Shown one piece after another: positions 52,846 to 62,900 of a stretch of DNA of 64,000 nt. The first letter of the stretch is position 1. The number at the start of each line of letters is the position of its first letter. A program made the position numbers and the translations under genes. This stretch comes from an uncultured Bacteroides sp. (GTDB lineage Bacteria > Bacteroidota > Bacteroidia > Bacteroidales > Bacteroidaceae): contig NZ_OY781099.1 of NCBI RefSeq assembly GCF_963676325.1, positions 2,976,001 through 3,040,000 of the forward strand. The letters run 5' to 3'. The notes beneath the pieces are model-generated. The model ran no database searches. It saw only the letters and a list, made by a program, of their open reading frames with translations, and was not told the origin of the DNA.

Positions 52846-54477
52846 TTAATATTCATACAGTTTTACATATTGAATATCCCACTCTCCTACCGGAATACGC
52901 AAATGTCTTCCCTGATGACTTTGATCTCCGTTTAATCTTCTAATTGGAACAATTTTACCATTTTCTATTTTTATCTTGTCTATGTAACCAATCCCAGCTT
53001 TTTTCTTATTATCAAGAGTTTCAAAGCTAAGAACTACTCCGGTTCCGGCAACAATATATTCTGTAGGAGACAATTCAATAATCAAAGCACCAACTTCAGG
53101 CCAAATGCTTCCGTCTTTGGCTTTCGGACTCCAACCCAATGTGTTGTCATGTTTGAATATGAACCTGTAATTATTTCGTTCAATTGTTCTTTCTCTGCTT
53201 TCATTATCAAAAAGAACTCCATTTGTTTTACCTAATCCTTGTTTTTCTGCTAAAATAGGATAAAGCTGATGAAGAATAGAATAGCTTTTGGTCAGCGGAT
53301 AATTCTCTGGATCAGCAACATCCTCAATAGAGAATGGACTAAATCCCATTGCATCATGTTCTCCAAAAGCATAAAAAACTCTGGCTGCATTTGCTTCTTC
53401 AAGTCTGATTTCGGGAATAAACAAAGGATTTCCGTTATTATGGTATTGCTTGCACCAGTTTGCAAAGCCTGGATCATAAATATCCGGAGCCAGAATATCA
53501 ATTGAAGGCGCTACAAATCTCCACACATCCAGCAAATGAGCCAAAGGGCCCGCACTAGGATATGCACCAGGCTTTCTTCCTCTGGAATTCAGCGCAGCAT
53601 TCAAATACATAGGTATATTATATTTTTCTTTCCCGGCTTTAGCTATTTGCTGAACATATTCAGCATAAACATAAGCCATAAATAATTCATCCGTATCAAG
53701 ACCTTCACCAAAGATTTCACTCCATGATCCTTTACTCTTGAACCCATTGGCCTCCCACTTCTTTAATAATGAAGGTTGAATATTTTTTTTGTTTTTCCTC
53801 AGGTATTCTATAAACTTCCCAGGAACATCCGAATTAAATCTCTGATCTGCTATCTTTCCATATTCGCGGGCATCTTCAAGCATACCTATTTCATTCTCAA
53901 CCTGTATCATGATTACAGTCTGGTCTTTTTTATCATATTCTGCCAAATGATTCAGAAAATGAGAAAAAACACGTTTATCAATATTTAGGTTAGATTCCGA
54001 AAAAGCAGACATCATTTCAAGTGATTTGCCTGATTTGGTTACAGCACGAGGATATTTTTTTTGATTTTCCTTTATCCACATAGGAGCGTAGCAAGGCATG
54101 GAATTCTTCCATGATCCAAACCATAGAAATATAATTTTCAGATTATTTTTGCGAGCCTGATCAATGGCTCCATCAATTATTGAATAATCATACTTGCCTT
54201 CTTCTTTTTCAATGAGTTCCCAGCAAGCAGGAACTAATACCGTATTGAGTCCCATCTTCTCAAGTTTAGGGAAAATCCTACTTATATCATCCAAAGAAGA
54301 TGCTGATGAATTTCCCAACTCTCCTCCTAACATAAGGAATGGCTTGCCATTGACCACTAACTGAGTTGCAGCATTCTTTTTTATTAAATATGGACTTTCT
54401 GTATCATTACCTGATTTGGCAGATAAGGTTGCAAGGAATAGAGATAATGCAACGAATACAATACGGGTGTATAACAT
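52846..54477 (-). CDS. GH35-family glycosidase (DUF5597 type)
   Basis: The 543-residue secreted protein starts with a signal peptide (MLYTRIVFVALSLFLATLSA). The GH35-type barrel shows FLMLGGELGNSS, NTVLVPACWELIEKEEGKYDY, the acid/base Glu in IMIQVENEIGM (about 193) and a probable nucleophile Glu in LFIPEIRLEEA (about 350). A C-terminal DUF5597 domain follows (EVGALIIELSPTEYIVAGTG). GH35 enzymes are mostly beta-galactosidases; in a glucuronoxylan locus it may remove galactose from GlcA-Gal side chains or act on a related linkage. It is 111 nt after susD, with a hairpin in the gap. Confidence 0.9.
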   Translation of the reverse strand: MLYTRIVFVALSLFLATLSAKSGNDTESPYLIKKNAATQLVVNGKPFLMLGGELGNSSASSLDDISRIFPKLEKMGLNTVLVPACWELIEKEEGKYDYSIIDGAIDQARKNNLKIIFLWFGSWKNSMPCYAPMWIKENQKKYPRAVTKSGKSLEMMSAFSESNLNIDKRVFSHFLNHLAEYDKKDQTVIMIQVENEIGMLEDAREYGKIADQRFNSDVPGKFIEYLRKNKKNIQPSLLKKWEANGFKSKGSWSEIFGEGLDTDELFMAYVYAEYVQQIAKAGKEKYNIPMYLNAALNSRGRKPGAYPSAGPLAHLLDVWRFVAPSIDILAPDIYDPGFANWCKQYHNNGNPLFIPEIRLEEANAARVFYAFGEHDAMGFSPFSIEDVADPENYPLTKSYSILHQLYPILAEKQGLGKTNGVLFDNESRERTIERNNYRFIFKHDNTLGWSPKAKDGSIWPEVGALIIELSPTEYIVAGTGVVLSFETLDNKKKAGIGYIDKIKIENGKIVPIRRLNGDQSHQGRHLRIPVGEWDIQYVKLYEY

Positions 54478-54501
54478 AATAAGATTATTTTATTGAAAAA
54501 C

Positions 54502-54547
54502 ATGGTTGAATGGAGTTCAGACTCACGTAAGACCTCCAATCAACCAT
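54502..54547 (-). terminator. intra-operon hairpin between susD and GH35 genes
   Basis: On the minus strand ATGGTTGA...TGGAG pairs with CTCCA...TCAACCAT (54547-54502), followed by GTTTTTC. A single mismatch pair separates the two helices. It may be a partial terminator that keeps susCD mRNA more abundant than the enzyme mRNA. Confidence 0.55.
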
Positions 54548-54588
54548 ATTTATTTAGTTACACAAAGTTACAACATTAAGCTATATTA

Positions 54589-56538
54589 TTAATAGCCTGG
54601 ATTCTGATAAGCTACTTTTTCTGCATCGCTCATTTCCATGCCATCGAGTTGGCCTTGTGGAATTGGACGCAGATAGTAATTACTTGGAATTGTACGTGTT
54701 ACTGTTACCGGCGTATGATCTCCATAATTGCTTCCACAAATCTGGTATGTACCAGCAATTTCTGCCCATTTTTGTGTACGTACCAAATCGAACCAACGAT
54801 AACCTTCTCCATAATATTCACGTGAACGTTCAGCCAAAATATAGTTTATGTCTATAGTTGCCGGTGTAGCAGCAATCATAGCAGCACTATGGTCTTCCGC
54901 TTTTGCGATATTTCCATTGTTATTCCAACGCCACTGACCAGCACGTGCACGAATAACATTAATCAAATCTCTGGCACTTTGACCAGCAGTAGTAGTTGCA
55001 CCTTTCACAGCTGCTTCAGCAGCAATAAAATAGAGTTCAGAGAATTTAGCAATATTGAAAGGACGAGTACTTCCGGCATTCGGTTGTCCCAATCCAGTTC
55101 CATTGTCGGTACGATAAGGTCCAAGCTTCCAAAGTCCAGGATATACTATTCTGCTTACTCCATTTGGTGATATCACAAAATCAGCTCTTCCAGGTAATAC
55201 ACCTGCCCCAATATTACTCTTATATGTTGAATTAGAGTAATCAATAGCTGTTGTAGGTTCGTCGTCAAGGAATGTTAGAATTGCATCACCCTGTACAACC
55301 GGCATATTGTTTGCATTATACAAAGATGCATTAGTTGCACCTCCTCTATTCCAGTTTCCTCTATAAACAGTTGTAAAGGTACCATCGTATCTGGAATCAT
55401 TATTCTTATCGGCAAAAGTGTTTTTAATTACATTGATAGTGGGGCACATACGTGTCCATGGACGACCCAATGGTTGTGTTGATTCACGCTGAACAGAACT
55501 TACAACCGAACTCCAATCTGTTTTAGCTGCACTTCTGATGTTTGTATAGTTCCAAGTCATCATCCAACTTGCAAAGTTATCCGGAGCACCGCCACTGCCA
55601 TAAGTAATGCTACCTCCATTATATAATTCGCTTGATTCTGTGTGATCTGCATACAACAGAATTTCCTTGTTACGATCGTTTGATCCAAGGTTAACATCAT
55701 AATAGTTTGCCAATAAACCAAAATTACCAGGATCTGCAATGGCAGCAGTTGCTACGTTGTATGCCTGCTGATAATACCATTGAGCATTATGTCCATCAGG
55801 ATCTGTTCTGTCACACAAAGGATAAGTAGGTATATTGTTTGGGTTTTCCAACCACCATCCATATGTCAGGTAAGCTTTTGACAAATAAAGACGTGCAACC
55901 GTTTTAGTTACACCACCTGTGACACGTCCTGTGGCCGGCAAATCATTAATTGCTGTCAAAAGATCAGGGAATACAGCTTTTGTATAGACCTCTGGCACAG
56001 TGTTACGCACAGAAGTACGGCTAGCTGAAGCATTAAATTTCAATTCACCGGCACCCAGATCTAAAGATACACCACCAAATGTCTGCACCAGTAAAAAGTA
56101 GTCGAACGCACGGAAGAATCGAGCTTCAGCAACCAGTGCATTCGAAATAGTTCCTGCTGCTGTTGCATTTTCAATAATACCACTGGCATTGTTTATATTA
56201 ATAAATGCAGTTCCCCAAAGTGCATCGGAACGGCTGCTGGTGGCAGTAATTGATCCCACTCCGGAAAGGTCCATATCCTTAAAGTTTGCATCAGCACTCT
56301 GGGCATAAGTTACTTCATCGGTGCCTGTGAGGCAAGAATTATAATAGTATCCTTGTCCATATATGTTCCGCAGATGGGCATACATAGACGTTAAACCTCC
56401 CATAACACCTTTCTCTGTTTTGAAATACTCGGGGGTAAAAATACTGCGTGGCTGTTCATCCAGAATATCAGAACATCCCAGCAAGGACAGCGTAAGCAGG
56501 GCTGTTCCTATATATGCTTTTATATTTATTCGTTTCAT
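54589..56538 (-). CDS. SusD/RagB-family surface glycan-binding lipoprotein
   Basis: The 649-residue product has a lipoprotein signal with lipobox LSLLGC (Cys22) followed by SDILDEQPRSIFTPEYF, the usual start of SusD proteins. It has helical TPR-like units (VAEARFFRAFDYFLLVQTFGGV), the C-terminal RagB block (RSREYYGEGYRWFDLVR) and ends with RPIPQGQLDGMEMSDAEKVAYQNPGY. It binds oligosaccharides at the outer surface and forms a lid on the SusC barrel. It is 11 nt after susC and thus co-transcribed. Confidence 0.95.
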   Translation of the reverse strand: MKRINIKAYIGTALLTLSLLGCSDILDEQPRSIFTPEYFKTEKGVMGGLTSMYAHLRNIYGQGYYYNSCLTGTDEVTYAQSADANFKDMDLSGVGSITATSSRSDALWGTAFININNASGIIENATAAGTISNALVAEARFFRAFDYFLLVQTFGGVSLDLGAGELKFNASASRTSVRNTVPEVYTKAVFPDLLTAINDLPATGRVTGGVTKTVARLYLSKAYLTYGWWLENPNNIPTYPLCDRTDPDGHNAQWYYQQAYNVATAAIADPGNFGLLANYYDVNLGSNDRNKEILLYADHTESSELYNGGSITYGSGGAPDNFASWMMTWNYTNIRSAAKTDWSSVVSSVQRESTQPLGRPWTRMCPTINVIKNTFADKNNDSRYDGTFTTVYRGNWNRGGATNASLYNANNMPVVQGDAILTFLDDEPTTAIDYSNSTYKSNIGAGVLPGRADFVISPNGVSRIVYPGLWKLGPYRTDNGTGLGQPNAGSTRPFNIAKFSELYFIAAEAAVKGATTTAGQSARDLINVIRARAGQWRWNNNGNIAKAEDHSAAMIAATPATIDINYILAERSREYYGEGYRWFDLVRTQKWAEIAGTYQICGSNYGDHTPVTVTRTIPSNYYLRPIPQGQLDGMEMSDAEKVAYQNPGY

Positions 56539-56549
56539 TATTGTCTTTT

Positions 56550-59500
56550 TTAAAATGTCAAATTAATACCAACCAAGTAATTACGAGTAGAAGGCGTGTT
56601 TGTACCTATAGTAAGCAGACGCTTACTGTAAGATGTTACTGCCGCATTTTCATCACCATATGAGTTGGTTTCAGGATCCATGCCAGATTCCTTGTTGTAA
56701 GGTGAGAACAGAACAAATGGGTTTTGTATAGTACCGTAAAGACGCAATTTGTCGATACCTGCATTTTTCATCCACCTTTGATTAAAGTTATACCCAAGTG
56801 TAATTGTACGTACCTTCAGATACGATGCATTAAAGTAGCCCAGTGTACTACCAAACTTTGGATTGTCACCATCCATTATGCCACCAGGTTTTGGATACTT
56901 AGCATTGGTATTCTCCGGTGTCCAATAATCGACCTTAACATTACCTCTACGTCCGGACAACATATTGAGGTAGCCTGATGATCCATAGAGGGTACTGATA
57001 AGTGTACCACCGCTTTTGAAAGCGCCAACAACACTCAAATCAAAATTTTTATAAGCAACGCGGGTATTGAAACCACCCTGAAAATCAGGATCAACATCTA
57101 TAATTTGACGATCAGCAGGTCCAATTTGTCTTGTAGGTGTTCCATCAGCATTGTAATCGCCGGTGTATTTTACCTTAATCATACCAACATTTCCTCCCTT
57201 TACAAATTTATCTAGATTAGCATCTCCCTCTTGCCATAATCCTACTTTTTCATAATCATAGATACAATTAATAGAATGACCAACAAACCACCAGTTACTT
57301 TCGTCTCTAGTTGCTCCAGAAGCCAGGGATACCAGCTCGTTTTTGTTAGAATACACATTGACACCAGCTTCCCAAGTCCAACCATTGAGATTGTCCAAAA
57401 TTACACCATTAAGAGATAATTCAAAGCCTTTGTTTTGTGTTTTTCCTATATTAGCCATGTAACTACCCACACCCGCTGTAGCAGGCAGAGAAACGCTCAA
57501 CAGAACATTATCGGTTTTCTGTACATAGTATTCCAATGTACCGGTCAGGCGATTACCCAGAAGAGAGAAATCCAATCCATAGTTCCATGTTTTAGAAAAT
57601 TCCCAACCTAATTTAGGATTAGGTAACTCAGCATAATATAACCCTGTAGCAGTTGTAGTACCAAAGTTGTAAGGACGAGTAGCTAAAAGTCCAAGTGTTT
57701 TGTATGGATCAACAGATTGGTTTGAAGTTTCTCCATAACCTACACGAAGTTTCAATGCATCTATCATTTTAACATCCTTCATAAAGGATTCGTTTTTGAT
57801 ATTCCATCCTACAGATACAGCTGGATAGTTATGCCATTGGTGTCCTTTAGCAAGCCTTGAAGAAGCATCAGAACGGAATGTTGCACTAAGCATATAACGG
57901 TTGTCATAAGAATACATTGCACGACCCATCCATGACATCAGACCACTCACTTGATAACCTTGATTATTGGGATCAACCGTAATTTCTCCTTGTGCACGTC
58001 CTAAATTATAGAACTGGAAAGCATCAGACGGAATATCCTTTGCCGACATTTGTGAACTGTTATAACGGGTTTGCTCAGCAGAGTACATAGCTACTACATT
58101 CAATTGATGTTTTTCAGCAAAAGTACGATCATAAGTCACTAGGTTTTCAATAGCCCAGTTGGTGGTAAGTGAGTTGCTAACAGAAGCTGTTGAAACAGTT
58201 GTAGGATTAACAGCGAAAACTCCCTGTCCTGTGTAGTTACCACTGTTGCTCTGTCGGTAGTTCAAACCAATATTGGTGCGATATTTTAATCCCTCTACAC
58301 CTGGAATTTTCATCTCACCGTATATGGTGTTATAGGAACCAAGAGCCTTGGTCTGATCTATCCACTGATCACCTAAGTTATTTATACTGTTTCTTGTTAA
58401 TACCCAGTTTTCATCTAATGGCATCTTTACGGTTCTTTTCAATGTACCATCTTCGTTATATGGGTTAGAAATAGGTGAAGTACTTATATTACCGTAAATT
58501 CCTAAGTTACCTCCATCATTAATAGAAAAGTTATTATTTGTAGTGAAACCGAAACGGAAATATTTGCCAACTTCCTGATCAAGAGAACCACGTACAGAAT
58601 AGCGGGTGTAACTCTGGCCTGGCAGCACAGCTTCATCTTTATAGTAACCTGCACCAAAACTGTAATTACTCTTTTCTGTTCCACCTGAAATTGCTAAATC
58701 GTGGCTTGTTACCTGAGCTGTTCTATAATACATATCTTGCCAATCAGTATTAATATCATCCGATTCATCAATACCGTTTGTGTACTTTCCAGCGGCAGCA
58801 CGAAGTTTCACAAATTCAGGTCCATTCATCATAGGAAATTTGCCAAAGACTTCTTTCAAACCATAATAACTATTATAGCTAACCTTTGCTTTTGCTCCTT
58901 TACTCCCTTTATTGGATGTTACCAAAATAACACCATTGGCACCACGCGAACCATAAATGGCTGTTGCCGATGCATCCTTCAGGATATCAATACTTTTGAT
59001 ATCACTAGGACTGATGTCGCCGATAGACCCGGCAAAAGGAAGGCCGTCAAGAACAATCAACGGGTCGTTACTTGCATTCAGCGAACGAGTACCACGAACA
59101 CGGATCTGCATTGAAGCACCTGGTTTAGATGAAGTTTGCTCCATATCCACACCTGCTACACGTCCTTGCAAAGCTTGTGATATATTGGAAGATGGAACAT
59201 CTCGCATCACATCTCCTTTTACAGAAGCGACAGAACCTGTTACAGATTCCTTACGTTGAGTACCATATCCTACAACTACAACTTCTTCCAATGTTTTGCT
59301 GTCTTCTTTTAAGATTACAGTCATTTTTGTACGGCCATCAACTGGAACAGTCTGATTAATGTAACCGACAAAAGAGAAAAGAAGCTTCGCAGTATTCTTT
59401 ACCTTAATAGTAAAGTTTCCATCAAGATCTGTTACAGTTCCGTTATTAGCCCCGACCTCCCGGACATTAACGCCTAAAAGCGGTTCACCATTTGCGTCTT

Positions 59501-59603
59501 TTACAAGACCTTTCACTGTTATGTTTTGGGAAAAGACCCAAAACGGAATAAAACAAAATAGAAATAAAAGCCCTAAAGGCTTCGTTAAATTAGTGTTTCT
59601 CAT
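56550..59603 (-). CDS. SusC/RagA-like TonB-dependent transporter
   Basis: The 1017-residue protein has a signal peptide (LGLLFLFCFIPFWVFSQ), a carboxypeptidase-regulatory-like domain (about 27-105; VKGLVKDANGEPLLGVNV), the plug (TLEEVVVVGYGTQRKESVTGSVASV, MQIRVRGTRSLN, DPLIVLDGLPFAG, ILKDASATAIYGSRGANGV) and a complete 22-strand-type barrel ending in NYLVGINLTF with the terminal Phe typical of outer-membrane proteins. It imports oligosaccharides, probably acidic xylo-oligosaccharides, with the SusD next to it. It heads the minus-strand operon. A -7 box TATCTTTG lies at 59739-59732, giving a leader of about 125 nt. Confidence 0.96.
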   Translation of the reverse strand: MRNTNLTKPLGLLFLFCFIPFWVFSQNITVKGLVKDANGEPLLGVNVREVGANNGTVTDLDGNFTIKVKNTAKLLFSFVGYINQTVPVDGRTKMTVILKEDSKTLEEVVVVGYGTQRKESVTGSVASVKGDVMRDVPSSNISQALQGRVAGVDMEQTSSKPGASMQIRVRGTRSLNASNDPLIVLDGLPFAGSIGDISPSDIKSIDILKDASATAIYGSRGANGVILVTSNKGSKGAKAKVSYNSYYGLKEVFGKFPMMNGPEFVKLRAAAGKYTNGIDESDDINTDWQDMYYRTAQVTSHDLAISGGTEKSNYSFGAGYYKDEAVLPGQSYTRYSVRGSLDQEVGKYFRFGFTTNNNFSINDGGNLGIYGNISTSPISNPYNEDGTLKRTVKMPLDENWVLTRNSINNLGDQWIDQTKALGSYNTIYGEMKIPGVEGLKYRTNIGLNYRQSNSGNYTGQGVFAVNPTTVSTASVSNSLTTNWAIENLVTYDRTFAEKHQLNVVAMYSAEQTRYNSSQMSAKDIPSDAFQFYNLGRAQGEITVDPNNQGYQVSGLMSWMGRAMYSYDNRYMLSATFRSDASSRLAKGHQWHNYPAVSVGWNIKNESFMKDVKMIDALKLRVGYGETSNQSVDPYKTLGLLATRPYNFGTTTATGLYYAELPNPKLGWEFSKTWNYGLDFSLLGNRLTGTLEYYVQKTDNVLLSVSLPATAGVGSYMANIGKTQNKGFELSLNGVILDNLNGWTWEAGVNVYSNKNELVSLASGATRDESNWWFVGHSINCIYDYEKVGLWQEGDANLDKFVKGGNVGMIKVKYTGDYNADGTPTRQIGPADRQIIDVDPDFQGGFNTRVAYKNFDLSVVGAFKSGGTLISTLYGSSGYLNMLSGRRGNVKVDYWTPENTNAKYPKPGGIMDGDNPKFGSTLGYFNASYLKVRTITLGYNFNQRWMKNAGIDKLRLYGTIQNPFVLFSPYNKESGMDPETNSYGDENAAVTSYSKRLLTIGTNTPSTRNYLVGINLTF

Positions 59604-59911
59604 AATAAAAATCCATTTTAGTGATTAGTAATGAATAGTTTTTCTTTTTAATTAAAGGAATAATCAAAAGGCATTTCAGGTTTTCATAAGTTTATAATTT
59701 TAGATATTCAAAAATTGTTTTCTCAGTGATACAAAGATATAATAATGAATCCTATTACATTTAAAATTGAGTATCCTAAACTTGATACACCGTTACATCT
59801 TTGTATGTACTGGTAACAATTTATATCGTACAGGTAACATTAAACTTTATTTCTTGCTATATTTTATTTATTTCTATAAATTTGTATCGAATCTAGTTTG
59901 AAAAACAAATT
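59604..59911. promoter_or_regulatory. divergent control region of susC and HTCS genes
   Basis: This 308-base region holds the susC -7 box (TATCTTTG, 59739-59732, -) and the HTCS -7 box (TAAATTTG, 59877-59884, +). Between them are TACACCGTTACAT (59787-59799), GTACTGGTAACAA (59808-59820) and GTACAGGTAACAT (59829-59841), similar elements at 21-22 bp intervals. AraC-type proteins bind 21-bp-spaced direct repeats, so these are candidate HTCS sites about 50-100 bp upstream of the susC promoter. The susC promoter lacks a -33 TTTG, which fits activator control. Confidence 0.65.
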
Positions 59912-62900
59912 ATGAAAAAGACAACAACATTCTTTTTTCTTATAATCATATTAATATCTGTATCAAATAAGTGCTTAGCTCAGGTAGAAAAATTCTATTC
60001 CACAGAAAAAGATATATCAAACAGCTTAATTAATAAAATCTATCAGGACAAGAAGGGATTTATATGGATTGCAACTGAGGATGGACTAAATAAATACGAC
60101 GGAACAAAGTTTACCATATATAAGAATATATCCAAAGACAACACATCGTTGAAAAACAACTATGTGAAGACTATGTATGAAGATACCCAGGGCCGTTTCT
60201 GGATTGCCTGTATCAACGGGTTACTTTTATATAACCGCGCCAAAGATTCTTTTAAAGAAATTGAAGCATTCAGAGGTAGTCAGACTATTCATCCGCAAGT
60301 AACATCTATCATTGAATCTAAATATGGTGATATCTGGATGACTACTTCCGGTGAAGGGCTTGTTTCAATAAAAAGAGGAAGCGATAAATGTACTGCCGAA
60401 ACGAATATATCCAGAAACCTATGCAGTCCTTTCCTAACATATGTTTTTGAAGACTCTAAACATCAGTTGTGGGTTGCATCTGAAAATAAAGGGTTAAATG
60501 TATATAACCCTTTTACGAAAAAGACCAGATGGTTTGGTGCACCCGGCGCTATTACAAATAATAATGTATCTTGCTTATGCGAAGATAAAACCGGGAACAT
60601 CTTTATCGGAACTCTTTCCGGAGGGTTGAACTTATATAATCCTAAAACTGGAAGAATATCTGCTATACCTTATAAAAGCTTATCAACCAAACTCAGAATT
60701 AAATCACTCCTTATTAACAGTCGTGGAGAATTGCTTATCGGGACCGACGGACAGGGTCTTAAAATCTACAATTATTCAAAGAACGTAATTGATGATTATG
60801 AGATTAACACCATGCTATTTGATTTCTCTCAGGCGAAGGTTCACTCTATCTTAGAGGACAAGGCAGGAAATCTTTGGACGGGACTTTTTCAGAAAGGAGT
60901 TTATTTCATTCCAAGTAACTCCAATAAATTCAATTACTTTGGATACAGATCACTTAAACAGAATAATATAGGTTCAAGCTGTGTAATGTCTATTTTCAAA
61001 GATAAGAATAGTACGATATGGGTTGGAACGGATAATGATGGACTTTATGGTATAAGTGACAATGGGAAAAAAGCAACGCATTATACCCAGACTAATAATA
61101 TTGCCTCCGTATCAAACACTATTATGAGTATTTTCGAGGATTCGAATAAGACTCTATGGCTTGGTTCATACATTAACGGACTGGAGCAGTTTAACAGGGC
61201 TACCAATACTTGTCTGTATACAAAAGATTTATTTCCAAATGAAAAAGATGTTCCTAACGACAGAGTATCATGTATCTCTGAGGACAGGAATAAGAATTTA
61301 TGGATCGGGACTTACGGATATGGTATATACAGCCTAAACCTAAAAACCAACAAGCTAACACATCATCCGTCAAAGGTTGACGATAAGGATTTAAGGATTA
61401 ACAGAGTTCCAAGTAACTGGGTAAATTGTGTTATTGCCGATAGTGAAGGGCTTATATGGATAGGAACCTATAAAGGAGTGTGCTGTTACAATCCCAGAAA
61501 AAAGACATACGTAACTTATTCAAGCGATAAGAATCTATTGCCGGGAGATGTTGTGTTCACTCTTCTGGAAGATTCTTTTCACAAGATTTGGATAGGTACA
61601 ACCGAGGGACTTGCTTGTTTTGACAAGAGAACAAAAGCTTTCACGCACTACACAATCAATGACGGATTACCTAGTAACGTTATTTGTTCTATGTTTGAGG
61701 ATGAGAAAAAGAACCTTTGGCTTAGTACTCATTATGGTATATCAAAGTTTGTTCCTTCGCAAAAGAAGTTTATTAATTACTATTCATTCGATGGATTGCA
61801 GAGCAACGAGTTTTACCGGGGAGCCGGATTCCAGTCGGCTGATGGACAGATTTTCTTTGGTGGAATTAAAGGTATCACCCACTTCTATCCGAAAGAAATT
61901 GTTGACCGGGTTACCCGGCTAACTGTTTTTATTACCGACCTCTATATATTTGAAAAGCCTGTAAAAGAAGGCGATAAATCCGGAAGCAACGATATTATTT
62001 CAAAAGCTGTAATAGATGAGGACAGGTTTGTTCTTTCCTATAAAGATAATGCATTTAGCTTTGAATTATCGGTACTGGATTATAGTAATCCGGAACGTAT
62101 TGTTTACGAGTATCAGATGGAGGGACTTAATAAAGACTGGATCAGCACCCGCCCCGGAATGAACCGGGCCAGCTTCACCAACCTGAGTCCCGGAACCTAT
62201 AAGTTCAGATTCAGAGCCCGTAACAACGATAATATTTCAGAGACAAAAGAAGTAACAATTGTTATAACTCCTCCCTGGTATCAGTCATGGTGGGCAAAAA
62301 TTATTTATGCATTGCTCATCTGTCAACTGATTTATGGTATAATTGTATACATAAAATCTCGTTTCCGTCACAAACAGGAAATTATGAAAAGAGAACATGC
62401 TGAGCAGATAAACGAAGCCAAGCTGCAGTTCTTTATAAACATTTCTCATGAGATACGTACTCCGATGACTCTTATTATCAATCCATTGGAAAAACTGATT
62501 ACAGAAAACAAGGATACGGAGGTGCAGAAAACTTATCTGATGATTTACCGGAATGCACAACGAATTCTTCGTCTTATTAATCAACTGATGGATATTCGTA
62601 AACTGGACAAAGGACAAATGCACCTGAAGTTCAGAGAGACAGATATTGTAGGGTTCATTGACGACCTTATGACAACTTTTGAATATCAGGCACAAAGAAA
62701 AAATATCCAATTCTCATTTAATCATAAAGACGAAGATCTGAAAGCATGGATAGACCTCAATAACTTTGATAAGATATTGCTCAACATTCTGTCGAATGCA
62801 TTCAAATATACGCCCGAAAACGGAGAAATTAAAGTGGAGCTCTCTACAGGAAAAGATGAATCAGCAAAGGGATCGTTAAGAAAATACTTCGAAATTGTAA

